NCBI GenBank assembly: GCA_019671005.1
Contig: CM033721.1
Coordinates: 56,525,680-56,589,679 of the forward strand
Length of the DNA stretch: 64,000 nucleotides
From: Hibiscus mutabilis
Lineage: Eukaryota > Streptophyta > Magnoliopsida > Malvales > Malvaceae
Reading direction: 5' to 3'
Shown here: in pieces, positions 1 through 12,418 of the stretch
Layout: each line of letters opens with the position of its first letter
Position numbering within the stretch: position 1 is the first letter of the stretch
Made by a program: the position numbers and the translations under genes
Notes under the pieces: generated by a model
What the model was told of the DNA's origin: nothing
The model's input: only the letters and a program-made list of their open reading frames with translations
The model's database searches: none

Positions 1-121
1 AGAGTATAATATCGATTGAATGTTAGTCATTGATTGAAATTTTATAGCACCGATCATCGAATCGTTCAACGGTAGCTCGCTCCGACCCGGTTCTCAACCA
101 GGCCGGGAAGGGGGTGTTACA
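1..121 (-). repeat. Terminal part of a minus-oriented LTR, cut by the window edge
   Basis: The right end reads GGGGGTGTTACA, the reverse complement of the TGTAACACCCCC start shared by the large LTRs here. The next 21 bases (122-142) lack the pyrimidine-rich complement of a polypurine tract, so this end probably faces flanking DNA and not element interior. The remainder lies left of the window. It is nearly the mirror image of the start of the LTR at 143. Confident that it is an LTR end; family inferred from the shared terminus only. Confidence 0.6.
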
Positions 122-229
122 GTTTTGGAAGGATGTTACTAATGTAACACCCCCTTCTTGTCTTGGTCGAGAATCGGGTCAGAGTGTGCTACCGATGACT
201 GTACGGTGATTGATGCAATAAAATTTCAA
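34..229. repeat. Inverted repeat made by two head-to-head LTR starts
   Basis: Left arm 34-121 and right arm 143-229 are imperfect reverse complements of about 87 bases with a 21-base spacer. Both arms end in TGTAACACCCCC at the spacer. The simplest reading is two related LTRs in opposite orientation whose starts landed 21 bases apart, not a dedicated hairpin. Confidence 0.8.
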
Positions 230-559
230 TAATGGATAACACTTAATCAATATTATAACTTTCAAACATTACCCAATATCGATATTAGCTCAATTTATCC
301 CCTTTTAAACAATGTCTAATTTATTAGGACCAATTTCTATCTTTTACAAGTTTTAAGGACTAAATTGTAAATATGATAAATTAGAAGTCCTTTCTTGTAA
401 TTAACTATGCAATAATGAAATTCAATACAATAACAATAAGCTTGTAAGTTTCGTGTTATTTCGATAACATCTACCTATCCAATTAGACTATACAATGTTC
501 AGTGACCAATCTATAAACAATTCAAAACTGCAGCTTAAGTCTTTTAACAGAATTAGCTA

Positions 560-672
560 CCACTGTATCGATACACCTTGGGGTTGTACCGATACATGTG
601 TACATGATTTATAACCCATTGAATTTGTCAAGTCCTGTTTCGATACAGTTGGGACTGTATCGATACTAGTTG
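560..672. repeat. Cluster of ATCGAT-centred palindromes, left part
   Basis: Several copies or near copies of the 12-base palindrome TGTATCGATACA occur here (564-575, 585-596 and 638-666). The cluster belongs to the solo LTR at 143-6586 and is cut by the LTR inserted at 673. It resumes at 4430-4700. Confidence 0.75.
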
Positions 673-3600
673 TGTAACACCCCTACCCCAGGCTGGCAGC
701 AAACCGGCTCGGGAGCATTACTTAAGCAAGGACAAAGCCAAGACAAGCAAGCAATACAAGCAAGATCAAGGCAAGGCAAAATTTGATAACTCATCCATAA
801 TAGATGAGTTACTTAACTAACAAACAACCAAACATTCATTTCTTATCATGTAAGCAAACTCACATTTGATTTCAAGTTCGTCCTAAAGCATTTGAATAAG
901 CTACTAAATTATTTCCTTTCATGCTTTCATTACAAGTAACTACTTTCATGAATCAATTAAGTTCATCTTATACCTTAGTGATTTGAATAACCCTAGTGTG
1001 TAGCATACTTCCATTTCTTTTCAATGATCCTTAGCCTATTACATGTACATCTCATACCTAAATTACTAATATGATTCTTGAACATTCAATTTGCATGTAA
1101 CTAGCTTCCATTCAAGTCATATTCTATGCCTAACCATTCGGCAATCATCTATACAAACATACATAACACTTACCTCAAGGTATGATCATATACATGTAAC
1201 CATATAATTTTCGAGACAATCGAATGGAAGGCAAGCAAGCATGGTTCGATTCATAGTACTTTCAATTCAAGCATACACATGTACATTAAGCAAGATATTC
1301 GATTGTTCCAAAGCAAACTAGATCAACACTTGATCATTTCAATGTATATTCAATATGTGCGCAGCAAAACACCATCCATTACATAAATTTTAAGTTCAAT
1401 ACATGTTTCATATTGTCATCCAAGACCATGACATAGTAGGCCCATACAAGAACTATATATACATGTTTCAAGTATTCTAAAATGCATGATCATGATAAAC
1501 TATATACAATCTAGTGCCACCAATCTAGGAGATATACAAAACAAGTATGAAACCATACTTAGGCAATGCTTGTGTGACTTGCTTCTAGCTCAAGAAATCA
1601 GGCTTCAAGATCAAGCAACACTCAAATCCTTTATCTTGTAGTTGGGAAGAATGAAACAAGTGTGATAAGTACAAGAATGTACTTAGTGAGGTAGTAACTA
1701 GTTCTAGCCATTTGTTATATCAAGTTTGTGTCATTTAATCAAGTATAGTCCTAGCTAAGGATTTCAAGCATTAAGATAATCCTAGCTAAGGCTTTCAAGC
1801 ATTAAAATAATCCTAGCTAAGGATTTCAAGCATTCGGCTATCAAGAAACAAGAAACAAGAAATCATACTTCATGATTTCATATCAAGAATCAAGCACATC
1901 ATGCTTACAAAACAAGAAATCAAGTAAGTCATGCTTACATGACAAGTAACATACAATTCATGGCTTTCAAGACAAGTAACATTCAATTTATGGCTTTCAA
2001 GACAAGTAACATGTGTTATTGGATTGTTATTACATTTGTTATCAATTAAACAACCCCCTTGGTACTTAGTTTGTATAGGTAATCGAGTCTCCAACCAACT
2101 GTCGCCACAAGATGCGCCGTAGTGCTGGTCAACCCTCCTACTGTCACCAAAGACCACATACGTACCCTCCGTCTGTCGCCAAATAGAGGCCTTAGCCTTG
2201 GACTGTAGTCCACCCTGACACAATGAGCTCTAGACTCTAAGGCATGCCCTTCTACCTAGTCCAACTAGCTACCAAGGTTGTTCGATTTACCATTTATACA
2301 AGCTTATCAAGTTCAAGATTCATGTCAAGCAAGTTCAATTCATATTAGGTCCTTAGCCCATTTGAGCCATAGCTCACATATCATGTAATTCTCATGTTTC
2401 ATTTCATCAAGATGAGATGATATCTCAAGCAAGCTCTTTAGCATTCGATCACATGCAACATGTCACATACAAGCACCAATGTACAACTTAAACATGCTTA
2501 GCATTCGAATAAAACATGTTTTCAAGATGTGATCAAACATCATGCATTACTAGTTATTCTTCCCTTATTAAGTCAAGTCCATGATTAGGCTCATTTAACA
2601 TTTCAAGAATGTAAACAAGTATGCATTGGTTAGGACCTAGTCCTAACCCTAGAGATAACTACACTCACAATACTCCAAGCTTAACTAGTCTTGGATCCAC
2701 ACTCCTTTATTCTTGGCTTTAGGATGTTCCACTCTATCCTCTTCCACCAAGTTCACTCCTGGTTCTAACACATTACACAAGTACAAACATGTCAAGACAA
2801 GTTCATATGATCATTCAATCAAGGCCAGGTTACAAGTATACAACATACACAAATTTGGCAGCATGTTCATATACATTCTCCACTACACTTATCTATACTC
2901 TGGTTCATGTAAAATAGGGCAGAATCAATGTCCTAAAACTGTTTACAAAACAGTTTACAAATTGCCACAAAACAGTGTACAATTACCTATACTGCTGCTG
3001 CTGCTAGGCAGCTTGCACTCTAGTCACTCAATCATGCATAACTTTCATTTCGTACGTTGGAATTTCAATTGGTTTACACCGTTGGAAAGATAAAGTAATT
3101 TTCTTTATAACCATATAAGGCTTGCATTTTATTTCTTTTCCAATTAATACAGTTTTTAACTTAAAGACAGAGTAATTTGCTACACTGGACAGTTTGCACT
3201 GTCCCTAGTGTTTCTTCTCTACATTTCATTCTACAATCCAGAATTCAGTTCTGTTTTCTCATAATGAATTTAGACATATCAAGGTTTTTTCCATAAAAAT
3301 TTCAGCCTTAAATTAATTTTATACAATTTATAGTGATTTTTCAAAGTTACTGCCCAGAACAGAGTATTCTGGGCAGATTACACTAGGTTGAATTTCTAGC
3401 TTCTTAACTCATTTTAACAAGGTTCTAACACGGAAATTCAATTCATTTTCATGTTCTTACATGTATAGGTCAGTCTAATTCACCTAGACATGTGATTAAA
3501 ACAGGGCATTATCATGTTGAACCCAATTTGATGTATTTGATCAACATTGCACATCCAATTTACCAATTGAGCAGTCCATTACCTAATTTAACTAATTCAA

Positions 3601-4380
3601 TTAGGTGCTTTCACATTTCCAGCAACTTATTTACTCAAATCAATTCTCAATTCATCTACCAACATGATCAAAACCGGGTTCTATATTCAATTAACATGCT
3701 TAAACATTTTCACTACCAAAACAGTCCCAATTCAACATTGTTTCCATTCATATACACATTTCTTAAATTTCCAGCAGCCATATACATTTCCTTTTGCAAT
3801 TTAGCTACTAGCAATCACAATTTCAAGTTCAATTAAAAACTAGCATGATCCTAACATACATAACAATCATCCAATTCAATTTATACAACAAGAACATCAT
3901 CAATTACACATTCAAACAAGTTGCTAGGGAGGAAGGATTTAGAATCCACTTACAATCTTCCTAACTATTCAACTTTCATGAAATTGTGATCACATGCAAG
4001 CTTCCTTCATCTCCAATGGTGATTTTCTTTTCCTAGATGGATGAGGGGAAATTCGGCCAAGGTGGAGAATGGTGGAGTGGAGAAGATGATAGAAAGATGG
4101 CCACTTGGCCATGTTGTTATCACATGGCTTGACTATTTGCCTCCACTTGGCAAATTATGGTCTAATTGCTTCATAAATCCTTAATTACATATCTTTATTG
4201 CATGCAATTCTACATTTACCATTTGTTACTATTTGATCCTTCATGATTAGGCTACTTCTTTACCAATCCATCTAATTTAGTCACTAGGTTTAATTAATTC
4301 TTCACATTTGTAAATTGTTTGTACAATTAAGCTCTAATTAGTTTATGACATGTTGCTAGGCCATGATTTGGGGTATTACA
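673..4380 (+). mobile_element. Solo LTR inserted inside another solo LTR
   Basis: It starts TGTAACACCCC at 673 and ends GGGGTATTACA at 4380. AGTTG at 668-672 is repeated exactly at 4381-4385 as the target-site duplication. At 3,708 bases it is long for an LTR but within the range of some plant Ty3/Gypsy lineages. No gag, pol or internal LTR boundary is visible; short ORFs such as 2713-3093 and 3492-3836 resemble no protein I know. A block at 2050-2230 holding CTGTCGCC repeats is shared with the other LTRs of this family in the window. Confidence 0.88.
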
Positions 4381-4429
4381 AGTTGACCAACTTTGACTCA
4401 CTAATTATGGCCTTATAACTGTAGTAACG

Positions 4430-4700
4430 GTCATGCCGTATCGATACACCATCATGTTGTATCGATAGGGAAATACTCATATTCACTTCTAACTTTCATT
4501 GACCAAAGCCCGTTTCGATACAGCTGGGGCTGTATCGGTATAGGTTGACTAGGGTTGACCTGTTTTGAAACACGCTAAGACCGTATCGATGCAATTAAAT
4601 GCCAAAACCGTATCGATACACTTTAGACCTATATCTATACGCTATGGTTAGCTCATACTTTCTCAGGCTAAATATGCAAGGTTGTATCGATACAGCCATT
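4430..4700. repeat. Cluster of ATCGAT-centred palindromes, right part
   Basis: GTATCGATACA and close variants recur about seven times, for example near 4437, 4513, 4540, 4582, 4610 and 4685. This is the continuation of the cluster at 560-672. The phrase gtttcgatacagttggg at about 637 is echoed at 4511, so a longer unit of roughly 30 bases may be repeated. Confidence 0.7.
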
Positions 4701-6659
4701 TACTAGGTTTTCACCTTTAGAAGTCAACTATGCATTTTTAGTCACTTTTAGCATCAGTTAAAAGTTATTTTAGGACCATTTAGCCTTATACAAAGCATGG
4801 GCAATACATACACATCAAAAGTGCCATGAGTGACTATTTTAGCTACTTTGCCACCATTCTAGGAGTTTATAAGGACAAGGTACTTTACTCTAGCTTGCTT
4901 GTGACTTGTCAATCTTCCGACTTCTTTGATCTCGATCCAACAACTAGATCAACCTGAAATGCATGAGATGAAATGCATTAGGCATAATTTGCCTAGTGAG
5001 CTAGTCACGACTAAATAATTTAATAATGAGATGTATTCCAAATCATATCTTGACAATAACAATGCAATGAATCAATAGTAGCAATGCAATGATCATGTTC
5101 AATAGCATTAAGTCCATAATTCAACAATAACCCTTGGATCGATTCAGAATAGTGGATACGCAAATTCCTATGCCTCGCCAAATCAATGAATGGTCTAGTC
5201 CCTCCGCCTCGCCACGCCAAATTAATAAAGGTCGTAGCCCTAGGACTGTAGTCCACCTGTACACTAAGCTCATAAATTCTATGGCATGCCAATTGTATCC
5301 AAAGTCTCCTCGAATCCAAGGTTCGATGACAATATCGAGAATCAATGTTCAATAACATTAGCAATGTTCAATGTTTCTTATCAATAGACAATGTTACGAT
5401 ATCAATGTTCAATTGAAATATCAATAACAATGGCAATGTTCAATGATCTTAATGAAAATAGCAATAGTCGATGCTTTATTTACAATGTTTCGATGACAAT
5501 AACTTTGTCGATATCAATATATAATGACGATGACAATAGCAATGACTATGCTCTATGTCCAATGTGCAATGCTTTAATAATTCAATGACTATATCGATGA
5601 CGAATTCAACGACAATGAGTGATGACAGTGGTTATAGCAATATCAATGGTCGATATTCAATGCAATGACTTACCTTGACTTACCAATGGAATCCACTTAA
5701 GTGGTTCAATGCAAAATTCCTTGACAATAGTGTTAGCCATACTATAATCAATGACAATGAAACTGGGAAAGGCTCCTAGTCTAATCCTAAGACTCCGACT
5801 ACAGTCACCTCGATAATTTGAAGCTCTTACGGCTCTCGGATAGCAATCCCCTTGTTCCTAGCTTTCGGTGAAGATGATGTGTGCTCTCTTTCAATTTCTT
5901 GAGCTAGGTAAACAATAAGATTGTGTTAGAATCAATATTACGATATCGAAATCAATATAATGATATCAAAATCAATATCAGAGCTTAGGATAGCTATTGG
6001 CTATCAAATCTCATGGATGACCAAACCCTAGCCTAAGATTAAGCTTGATTTATCTATAAATTTCATCAATAGTTTGGGGATTATAGCTTACCCAATCGAT
6101 GGAAATAATTCGATAACAATAGATCGAAGAAAAATTAATCTTGAGTTTAAGCTCCAATAGAGGTGTTAGCTTAGATGAAGATGATAGCCAAGGGAGATGC
6201 TTGCTTTCAAAGGTGTCAGGTAAAGCTTTCACTCTTTCTCTCATTTTCTTTGTAATAACAAATCTTTCCTTTCTTTGAAGGAATTGCATCCTGATCACCC
6301 ACTTATGTGTGATTATAATTAAGGAGGGGCTAATTGCAAGGTTAGTCCCTCAACTCTCAATTCTTTATACTTGTACCCCTAAACTTTTAATTTCTATAAT
6401 TTAGCCACTAAAGAGGTTTTCAATACTTTCAATAGGGTCCTTAAACAATAATTGGACTCAATTAGAGTCCAATATCAATACAATTGACCATGTGGTCAAT
6501 GTCAACACAATATTTGGACTGTTATGGTGTAGGGTTTTCGATCGTCGAAACCCAAATTTGACTAGACCGATTTTTGGGATGTTACAACTAAATTGTTGGG
6601 GATACAAATTGATAGATGGCATCTTTAGAATAAAGCAATTATATAAATTAGGGACCAAT

Positions 6660-8148
6660 TGTTGTGCGTAATAAGTGCTCCGCAATTGTGCAAGTGTACA
6701 CGTTGCAAGTTATAGTATAAAAGATATCGTCTCCACAGGGATTGGTGCCACTTCAAGAATCTAATCTCTTGCATTGTAAAAAGTAAAAGAAACACAAGTA
6801 GAAGATTGTAGGAGTTTAACTAACAACTAAACTAGAAAGCAATAAAGTACAAAAAGATGTAATTGAATGAGAGAGAATAGGCCAGGTTATCGTGAGTTGA
6901 GGTGTGATAGCCGTTTGGATCGTCTTGGTAAAAGAGTGCAAGGGCAACTCAGTTGCCGTGGCAACTTGCACAGCGAGGTTGCCTTGGCAACTAATCGATG
7001 GTTGCCTGGGCGACTAGCTGGGCAACTACTTGGGCGGCTGGGCAGCAACTTCAAGGTTCGGCGAAGCGTTCTTCAATGGTTTCTTCTTATCCCTAATTCG
7101 AAACTCTAGCTATTGTGCATGCCTTGATAATACATCCCTGCATTAATCAAGGGTGAACAACAACCAATCTTGCACTCTTCTTAGACGTTGAAATCCTTAA
7201 CTTATTCCTAAGTTGGATTAATCTTCACCATCAATAGATTGAATAAAGATCATACTCATTCGTTTCTTGAATCTAACTCTACCGGTATTAGATAAATATA
7301 TGAAGTTACGAGATCCTCTCTCAATTCACTCGTAAACAAGAATAAGAACCAAGAATGAATAAACCTTGAATAAAAAGTGCAAACTCTTATTACCTAAACA
7401 AAATCCAATTGTTTCTCACAACCACAAAACACAATAACCATAGCCAAATAGATTTAGTTCATGGCTAGGTTCCAAAGAAACACAAGATAAAGAATTCCTA
7501 GCATAAACCTAACTGAACAAGAAAGAAAAGGATGAAGAATGGATGGAGCTTTGTCAAAATCTCCCTTACCCTTGATCTTATCAAAAATTCTCTCATCTCT
7601 CCCCCTTTGGAGCTGACGGCATGGCCTTCAATTTATAGGGCTAGGTCAAAGTCTTTTTTGAGGAGGAAGTTAAATTGGAATTAAATTATCTTTAAAGAAT
7701 ATAATTCTTTATTATATCTAAATTCTTTAAAGAACTTCTCCTATCTTGGGATTTAATTTCTCTTTGACCTCTTCATGGAAATCAAACTCCTTTGGGATTT
7801 AGCTTTGCTCCACGTCATCTTGGGCTTATCTAGTCATCGATTTTGACTACCATATCATCTTATTCCTTGTCGAAAATTGCCCTGGCAACTAGCTCGGCAT
7901 CTCCTTCATGCATTGCCCTGGCAACTGGTTCTAGCCTTGCTTTGGCAAGTGATTATGCACATACACATAAAACACACCAAAGCAGCATATTTTCCCACAA
8001 AAATCACCAAGTTATGTAATCAAGCTCAACGATGGAAAGAAACATGAATTAATGCATGAATGACTAATTATGCAAATAATATGAGCCTAAGTCTAACAAT
8101 AATATGAGTAAAAAGGGTAATAGAAATAGTACTTTTGAACACTTATCA
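6660..8148 (-). repeat. 3' LTR of the Athila-like element
   Basis: On the plus strand it runs from TGTTGTGCGTAATAAG to CACTTATCA. It matches 17028-18536 almost base for base. It carries a stretch near 6940-7060 dense in GGCAACT and GTTGCC motifs that recur inside the coding region. The 80-codon ORF at 6867-7109 is present in both LTRs and is not a gene. Confidence 0.93.
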
Positions 8149-8165
8149 CACCCCCAAACTCGAAC
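8149..8165 (-). other. Polypurine tract next to the 3' LTR
   Basis: Read on the minus strand this is GAGTTTGGGGGTG directly before the LTR, the expected plus-strand primer. A second, longer copy of the same phrase (CCCCCCCAAACTCGAG on the plus strand) lies at about 8903-8920, and both are followed by a similar attGYYTtGTCCTCAA stretch. The tract therefore appears duplicated about 750 bases apart. Confidence 0.7.
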
Positions 8166-8452
8166 TATTGCTTGTCCTCAAGCAATCCAAACTAATAATT
8201 ACCCTCCAATACTTCAATTTTCACCCTCCAATACTTCAATTTTCACAAACTTAGCTTTGAACTTGATTTCAATTCTTAGAACCGGGGCACAAAGTATGAT
8301 TGGCTTTTCATTTTTCGGAAAACTTAGGAGTTACTCGGAATCAAACTATAATGCTTGTGAGTGTGTGAGGAGTTGTGTGCAAGTTGATTTTTTGGATTCT
8401 ATGCAAACAAGAGGTTTTCAAATTACTTCATTGAGTTCTTTTAACATGTTTT

Positions 8453-8595
8453 AACTAGAGCCGGTTTCGGGCACCTCTAGTGTTTTGTTTTTAGTTTTCT
8501 TAAGTTAATTAATTTATTCGACTAGAGCCAATTTCGGGCACCTCTAGTGACCAATTTTTAGCACATACTAGGGCCAATTTCGGGCACCTCTAGCA
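8453..8595. repeat. Three copies of a CTAGAG...CTCTAG hairpin
   Basis: The block ctagagccaatttcgggca followed by cctctag appears three times, at about 8454, 8521 and 8567. Each has short inverted ends CTAGAG/CTCTAG (the third starts CTAGGG). They lie in the noncoding stretch between the third ORF and the 3' LTR of the Athila-like element. The role is unknown. Confidence 0.75.
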
Positions 8596-8988
8596 TTCAT
8601 CCAATTTTTATTCTAATCCCCCAATTTTTTAACTATCAACCTAAGTTCGCTAGAATTCCTTAAATCAATCAAGCCACAACAGTGTTTCATCAAGTTTAGC
8701 ATCATAGTACGATTCTAAGTGTTTCCATGTTTATCCTAGAATAAAAATTCTATAAATTGAGTGCATTGGCAAAGTTATCATCGGATATCCATCAAATCTA
8801 GGCAATTCTTCTTCCAACTAAAGACGTGGCAAGCAATTTATGTATCCTAAATGCAATACTTAAGATGAATGCAACTAAACATGGTAACTAACTAATAACA
8901 ATCCCCCCCAAACTCGAGTGAGGCATTGTCCTCAATGTATGCAATAAAGAAAAATAAAAATAAAGAAAAGTAAAATGCAAACGAGGAC

Positions 8989-10551
8989 TTACTCCGAGAG
9001 TTCGTCGTCATGGATAATTAGTTTCCTTTTGGTCGGTGTCTTGATTCTTTTGCTTGAACGCGGTGGTTGCTTCCTTGTTGCCGGTTTTGGAATCGATCCT
9101 TGTACGGGGTTGTCATCATCATCAATGTCATTGGCTTTTCGCTTGGAGGATTCGATTGGTGCGGTCTTTGTTGGTGCAATGGAGGACTCGTCCGAATCTG
9201 AAAAATCAGACAATGATTCCGTACGAGTTGATTCGGGCATAGCTGCTTTACCTTTGGCTTTTGCAGTGGTTGTCGGGGCGTCTTTAGCTTTGGTTGCCGC
9301 AACATCTTTAGTGTTAGTTGCCGTGGCAACTGCTTGGGCAGGTGCGGTGTAGGTTGTCGTGGCATCATCTGTGGCGGTTGCCGTGGCGACTGCTTTATTG
9401 GTTGACGTGGCATCATCTGTGGCGGTTGTCGTGGCGACTGCTTCATTGGTTGTCGTGGCAAGGATTTCGGTAGGAAAGATCGGGAACGGCACGCGGCTGT
9501 CTGAGTACTTTTCCAGGATGACTTAGGTGATGGCATTGTTGTGATCCTTCATGTACCGCACGAACATTAGTTGCCGGTCTTCAATTTGCCTAAGGCGGCT
9601 CGCCAACGGTTGCAAGAGTGCTTCAAAGTGTCCCGGGGTTGATGGCCGAGTTGCCCAGGCATTAGGTGTTTGGACATTAGGGGTTGCTGAGGCGGCATAG
9701 GTTGTCGCGGCAATTGGAGGCATTGAGGATTTTACCGATGCCTCTCCCATTAGCTTTCGGATTTTTGGTTGATTCCAACCGGACTTTGGTAGGGCCTTTT
9801 CATCGGTGGACTCACTTGGGACATGCATCTCCTTGCAAAGATTGGAAATTAAGCAAGGGAAGAAAAGAGAACCCTTGTCTTTTGAGCTACATACAAAAAT
9901 CTCATCACAAATAATTTTTCCAATGTTAATGATGCGATTATGCAAGATAGAATGTATGAGCAAAAGACGCGGTATATCAACGGTAGTATTGTGTGTGGTG
10001 GGCATTAAAGAAGTTTTAACAAACTTATTCCATAGTTTTGCCTCGGGTTTAAGCCGAAGGCAATTTATCGTGCCCTTTTATTTACCGTCGTTCCAATGAG
10101 TTCCCGGTAGAGTGAGTTCTTGAAGCACCTTGTCGAGTTGCTTGGGCGTGATTTGATCAACAAAAGCTTGATGCTCGTCCTTCTCAATGTAGAGCCCGTA
10201 AAAGGTGTTGATGTTTTTGAGGCTTATGAGTATAGCCTTGTCACGAACAAAAACATAAGGATTATCCGGGTTAGGTGGGTGAGCATAGAATTCTCTTACC
10301 CATGAGATGTTACCCGGTTCCGATTGATGGCAAAAGATTTTCCACTTTTGATGTGCAATCCTTTCGAAGATGAATGGTTCAAGGCCGAAATCTTGATGAG
10401 ATTTGGAGTATTCAAAGCCCCGTTCTTCGCAAATCTTCTGAATTTCAAACTTGGCGTGAAATCTTTCTTGAACCACCGGTGTAGCAAACTTCTTGTATCT
10501 TGGTTCTTTGAAGGAACTTGGATGAACCAAAAATTCAATTTTGGATGCCAT
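8989..10551 (-). pseudogene. Third (env-like or accessory) ORF of the Athila-like element
   Basis: The minus-strand frame from 10551 to 8989 stays open for 521 codons except for two internal TAA stops (10078-10080 and 9523-9525). The first 157 residues (starting MASKIEFLVHPSSF) resemble the domain annotated in plants as putative plant transposon protein, common downstream of pol in Athila-type elements. The centre has a hydrophilic stretch with LASRLRQIEDRQ. The C-terminal third is low-complexity Ala/Thr/Asp with a Lys/Arg-rich end. I see no clear signal peptide or transmembrane segment, so calling it an envelope protein is not supported by its sequence; position is the only argument. Both stops could be CAA to TAA changes. 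Confidence 0.7.
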
Positions 10552-11113
10552 GGATGATCTTGGTTATGAGTTTGGTAAAAACAAAGAAAACAAAACAAAA
10601 GAAACTAAAGAGTTGCAAGATGAAAAGTAGGAATAGGTTTCTTGGAAGTTAAGGGTGATGGGTTATATAGAAAAGATAGGTAGTAAATATGGTGGGTGGG
10701 ATTAATTTTGGAAAAAAAGAAGAAAGGGGTTTCGATTTAGGGGAAGGGTGACGGCTAGGGGGTTTATTTAGGTTAAGTTGGAGGCTTTATATAAGCCTTA
10801 GATTTAGCCCATTAATTTCCTTGTTGAAGAAGTTTCCTTCTTGAATCAAAATTCCTCTTTATCTTGAACTCTTTTCCTACAATTCAAAGACAAATCAAAT
10901 AAGGATTAAAATTAAAGATAAACTAATAAAAGAAAATAAATAAAGATGTGTAAAGAAATTCTTAAACTTAAAAAGATAAATATGAAAGAAAGATGCAGTT
11001 CTAATCTTAAAAAAATTAAATAAATCTAACCTAAAAAGATCAAATAACCGAAAAAAAATTAACTAGTTCGAGATAAAAATAAAAAAAAAAAAAAAATCAA
11101 AAGGAGAGCAAGC
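10552..11113. other. AT-rich spacer between pol and the third ORF
   Basis: No coding signal. The minus strand holds long T/A runs, including an A-rich run near 11078-11096 on the plus strand. This is the untranslated gap between integrase and the third ORF and could hold a promoter or splice acceptor for the third ORF, but I cannot point to one. Confidence 0.5.
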
Positions 11114-12400
11114 TCATGCATCTCCTAAGGTGACCACTTCTTTGTTACATTCCACATGGGCACCGTTGTAGTGCTTCAATCTTTGTCCATTAACTTTGAA
11201 TTCATGTTTGTCAGTGATGGACTTGATTATCACGGCACCATGGGAGAATGGTTTGACAACTTTGAATGGTCCCGACCATCTTGATTTCAGTTTTCCCAGG
11301 AAAAGTTTTAGCCGAGAATTGAATAAGAGAACTAGTTGCCCTAGCATGAATTGCCGCGGCAATAGTTTCTTGTCATGCCATTGCTTTGTTTTCTCCTTGT
11401 AGATTCGTGCATTGTTATAGGCGAGTGCACGGAATTCTTATATCTCATTGAGGTCCAACAAACGCGTTTGTCCGGTACTTTCCCAATCCATATTCACGGT
11501 CTTGATTGCCCAATATGCCTTGTCTTCGATTTCCACCGGTAGATTGCATGTTTTTCCATAGACAAGTTAGAAGGGAGACATACCTAAGGGTGTTTTGAAT
11601 GCAGTGCGATATGCCCAAAATGCGTCATCTAGTCTTACTGACCAATCATTCCTAGAGGGATTTACAACTTTCTCGAGTATACCCTTCAATTCCCGGTTGG
11701 AAATTTTTGCTTGCCTATTAGTTTGTGGGTGATATGCCGTGGCAATCTTGTGAGATACACCAAAGCGTTGTAACATCTTGGCGATTAGTTTGTTGTCGAA
11801 GTGCTTGCCTTTATCACTGATAATTGCTCTCGGCATCCCAAACCGTGTAAATATATTTTTCTGCAAGAATCGTTGCACGGTCTTGGAATCGTTGTTAGGA
11901 ACTGCAGCTGCCTCGACCCATTTAGACACGTAGTCGACGGCAAGTAGAATATAGAGGTTGCCGAATGAATATGGGAAAGGTCCCATAAAATCAATCCCCC
12001 ATACATCGAACAATTCCACCTCGATGATGTTTTGGAGCTGCATCTCACGTCGTCTAGAGATATTGCCCGTCCTCTGGCAACAATCACATTGCTTGTAAAA
12101 CTCTTGGGCATCTTTGTACAATGTTGGCCAATACAAACCGGATTGCAAAAATTTGGCCGCGGTGCGAGTTCCTCCAAAATGACCTCCATAGGGTGAAGAA
12201 TGGCATTGTCGGAGTACATTCTGCTGCTCTTCTTTAGGGACACATCGGCGTATAACTTGATATGCACATTGTTTAAACAAAAGAGGCTCGTCCCAAAAGT
12301 AATGCTTAGCATCATGGCAGAACCGCTTCTTCCCTTGGTGAGTAAGGCCATAAGGTAAAATACCACAAACAAGGAAATTAACTAAATCCGCATACCAGGG
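11114..12400 (-). pseudogene. Integrase of the Athila-like element, catalytic Glu lost
   Basis: This is the C-terminal part of pol, read in one frame with TAA stops at 11567-11569 and near 11430. In the 473-residue open segment at 12988-11567, the zinc-binding region has His at about 263 and 270 and CDCC at 301-304. The first two catalytic Asp are at about 333 (WGIDFMG) and 392 (IISDKGKHF). In the third motif family members read GQAE; here it is RQAK (about 425-428), so the catalytic Glu is a Lys. The C-terminal domain continues to 11114 with the KSRWSGPFKV motif. The protein would normally insert the cDNA into the genome. Confidence 0.85.
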
Positions 12401-12418
12401 TATTGCCAAGGCATGTGC

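Larger units (their letters stand above)
143..6586 (+). mobile_element. Solo LTR of a large TGTAACACC-type retrotransposon, split by a second solo LTR
   Basis: It starts TGTAACACCCCC at 143 and ends GGGATGTTACA at 6586. The five bases before it (138-142, ACTAA) are repeated exactly after it (6587-6591), the mark of LTR-element integration. A second solo LTR with its own TSD occupies 673-4380. Removing that and one AGTTG copy leaves about 2.7 kb, with no coding potential for gag or pol. A solo LTR forms by recombination between the two LTRs of a full element. A block near 5170-5300 matches 2050-2230 in the inserted LTR and, inverted, 24490-24640, so these LTRs are related. Lineage (perhaps Ty3/Gypsy chromovirus) is inferred. 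Confidence 0.85.

Noticed and set aside
2713..3836. ORFs of 126 and 114 codons on the plus strand
   Set aside because: They lie inside a solo LTR, are AT-rich, and resemble no protein domain I know.
6867..7109. 80-codon ORF starting MRENRPGY, repeated at 17235-17477
   Set aside because: Both copies lie in the two LTRs of the same element. The identity reflects LTR duplication, not a conserved gene.
9018..9536. 172-codon Pro/Gln/Arg-rich minus-strand ORF
   Set aside because: It is the overlapping frame of the third ORF's low-complexity tail; the in-frame reading from 10551 is the supported one.
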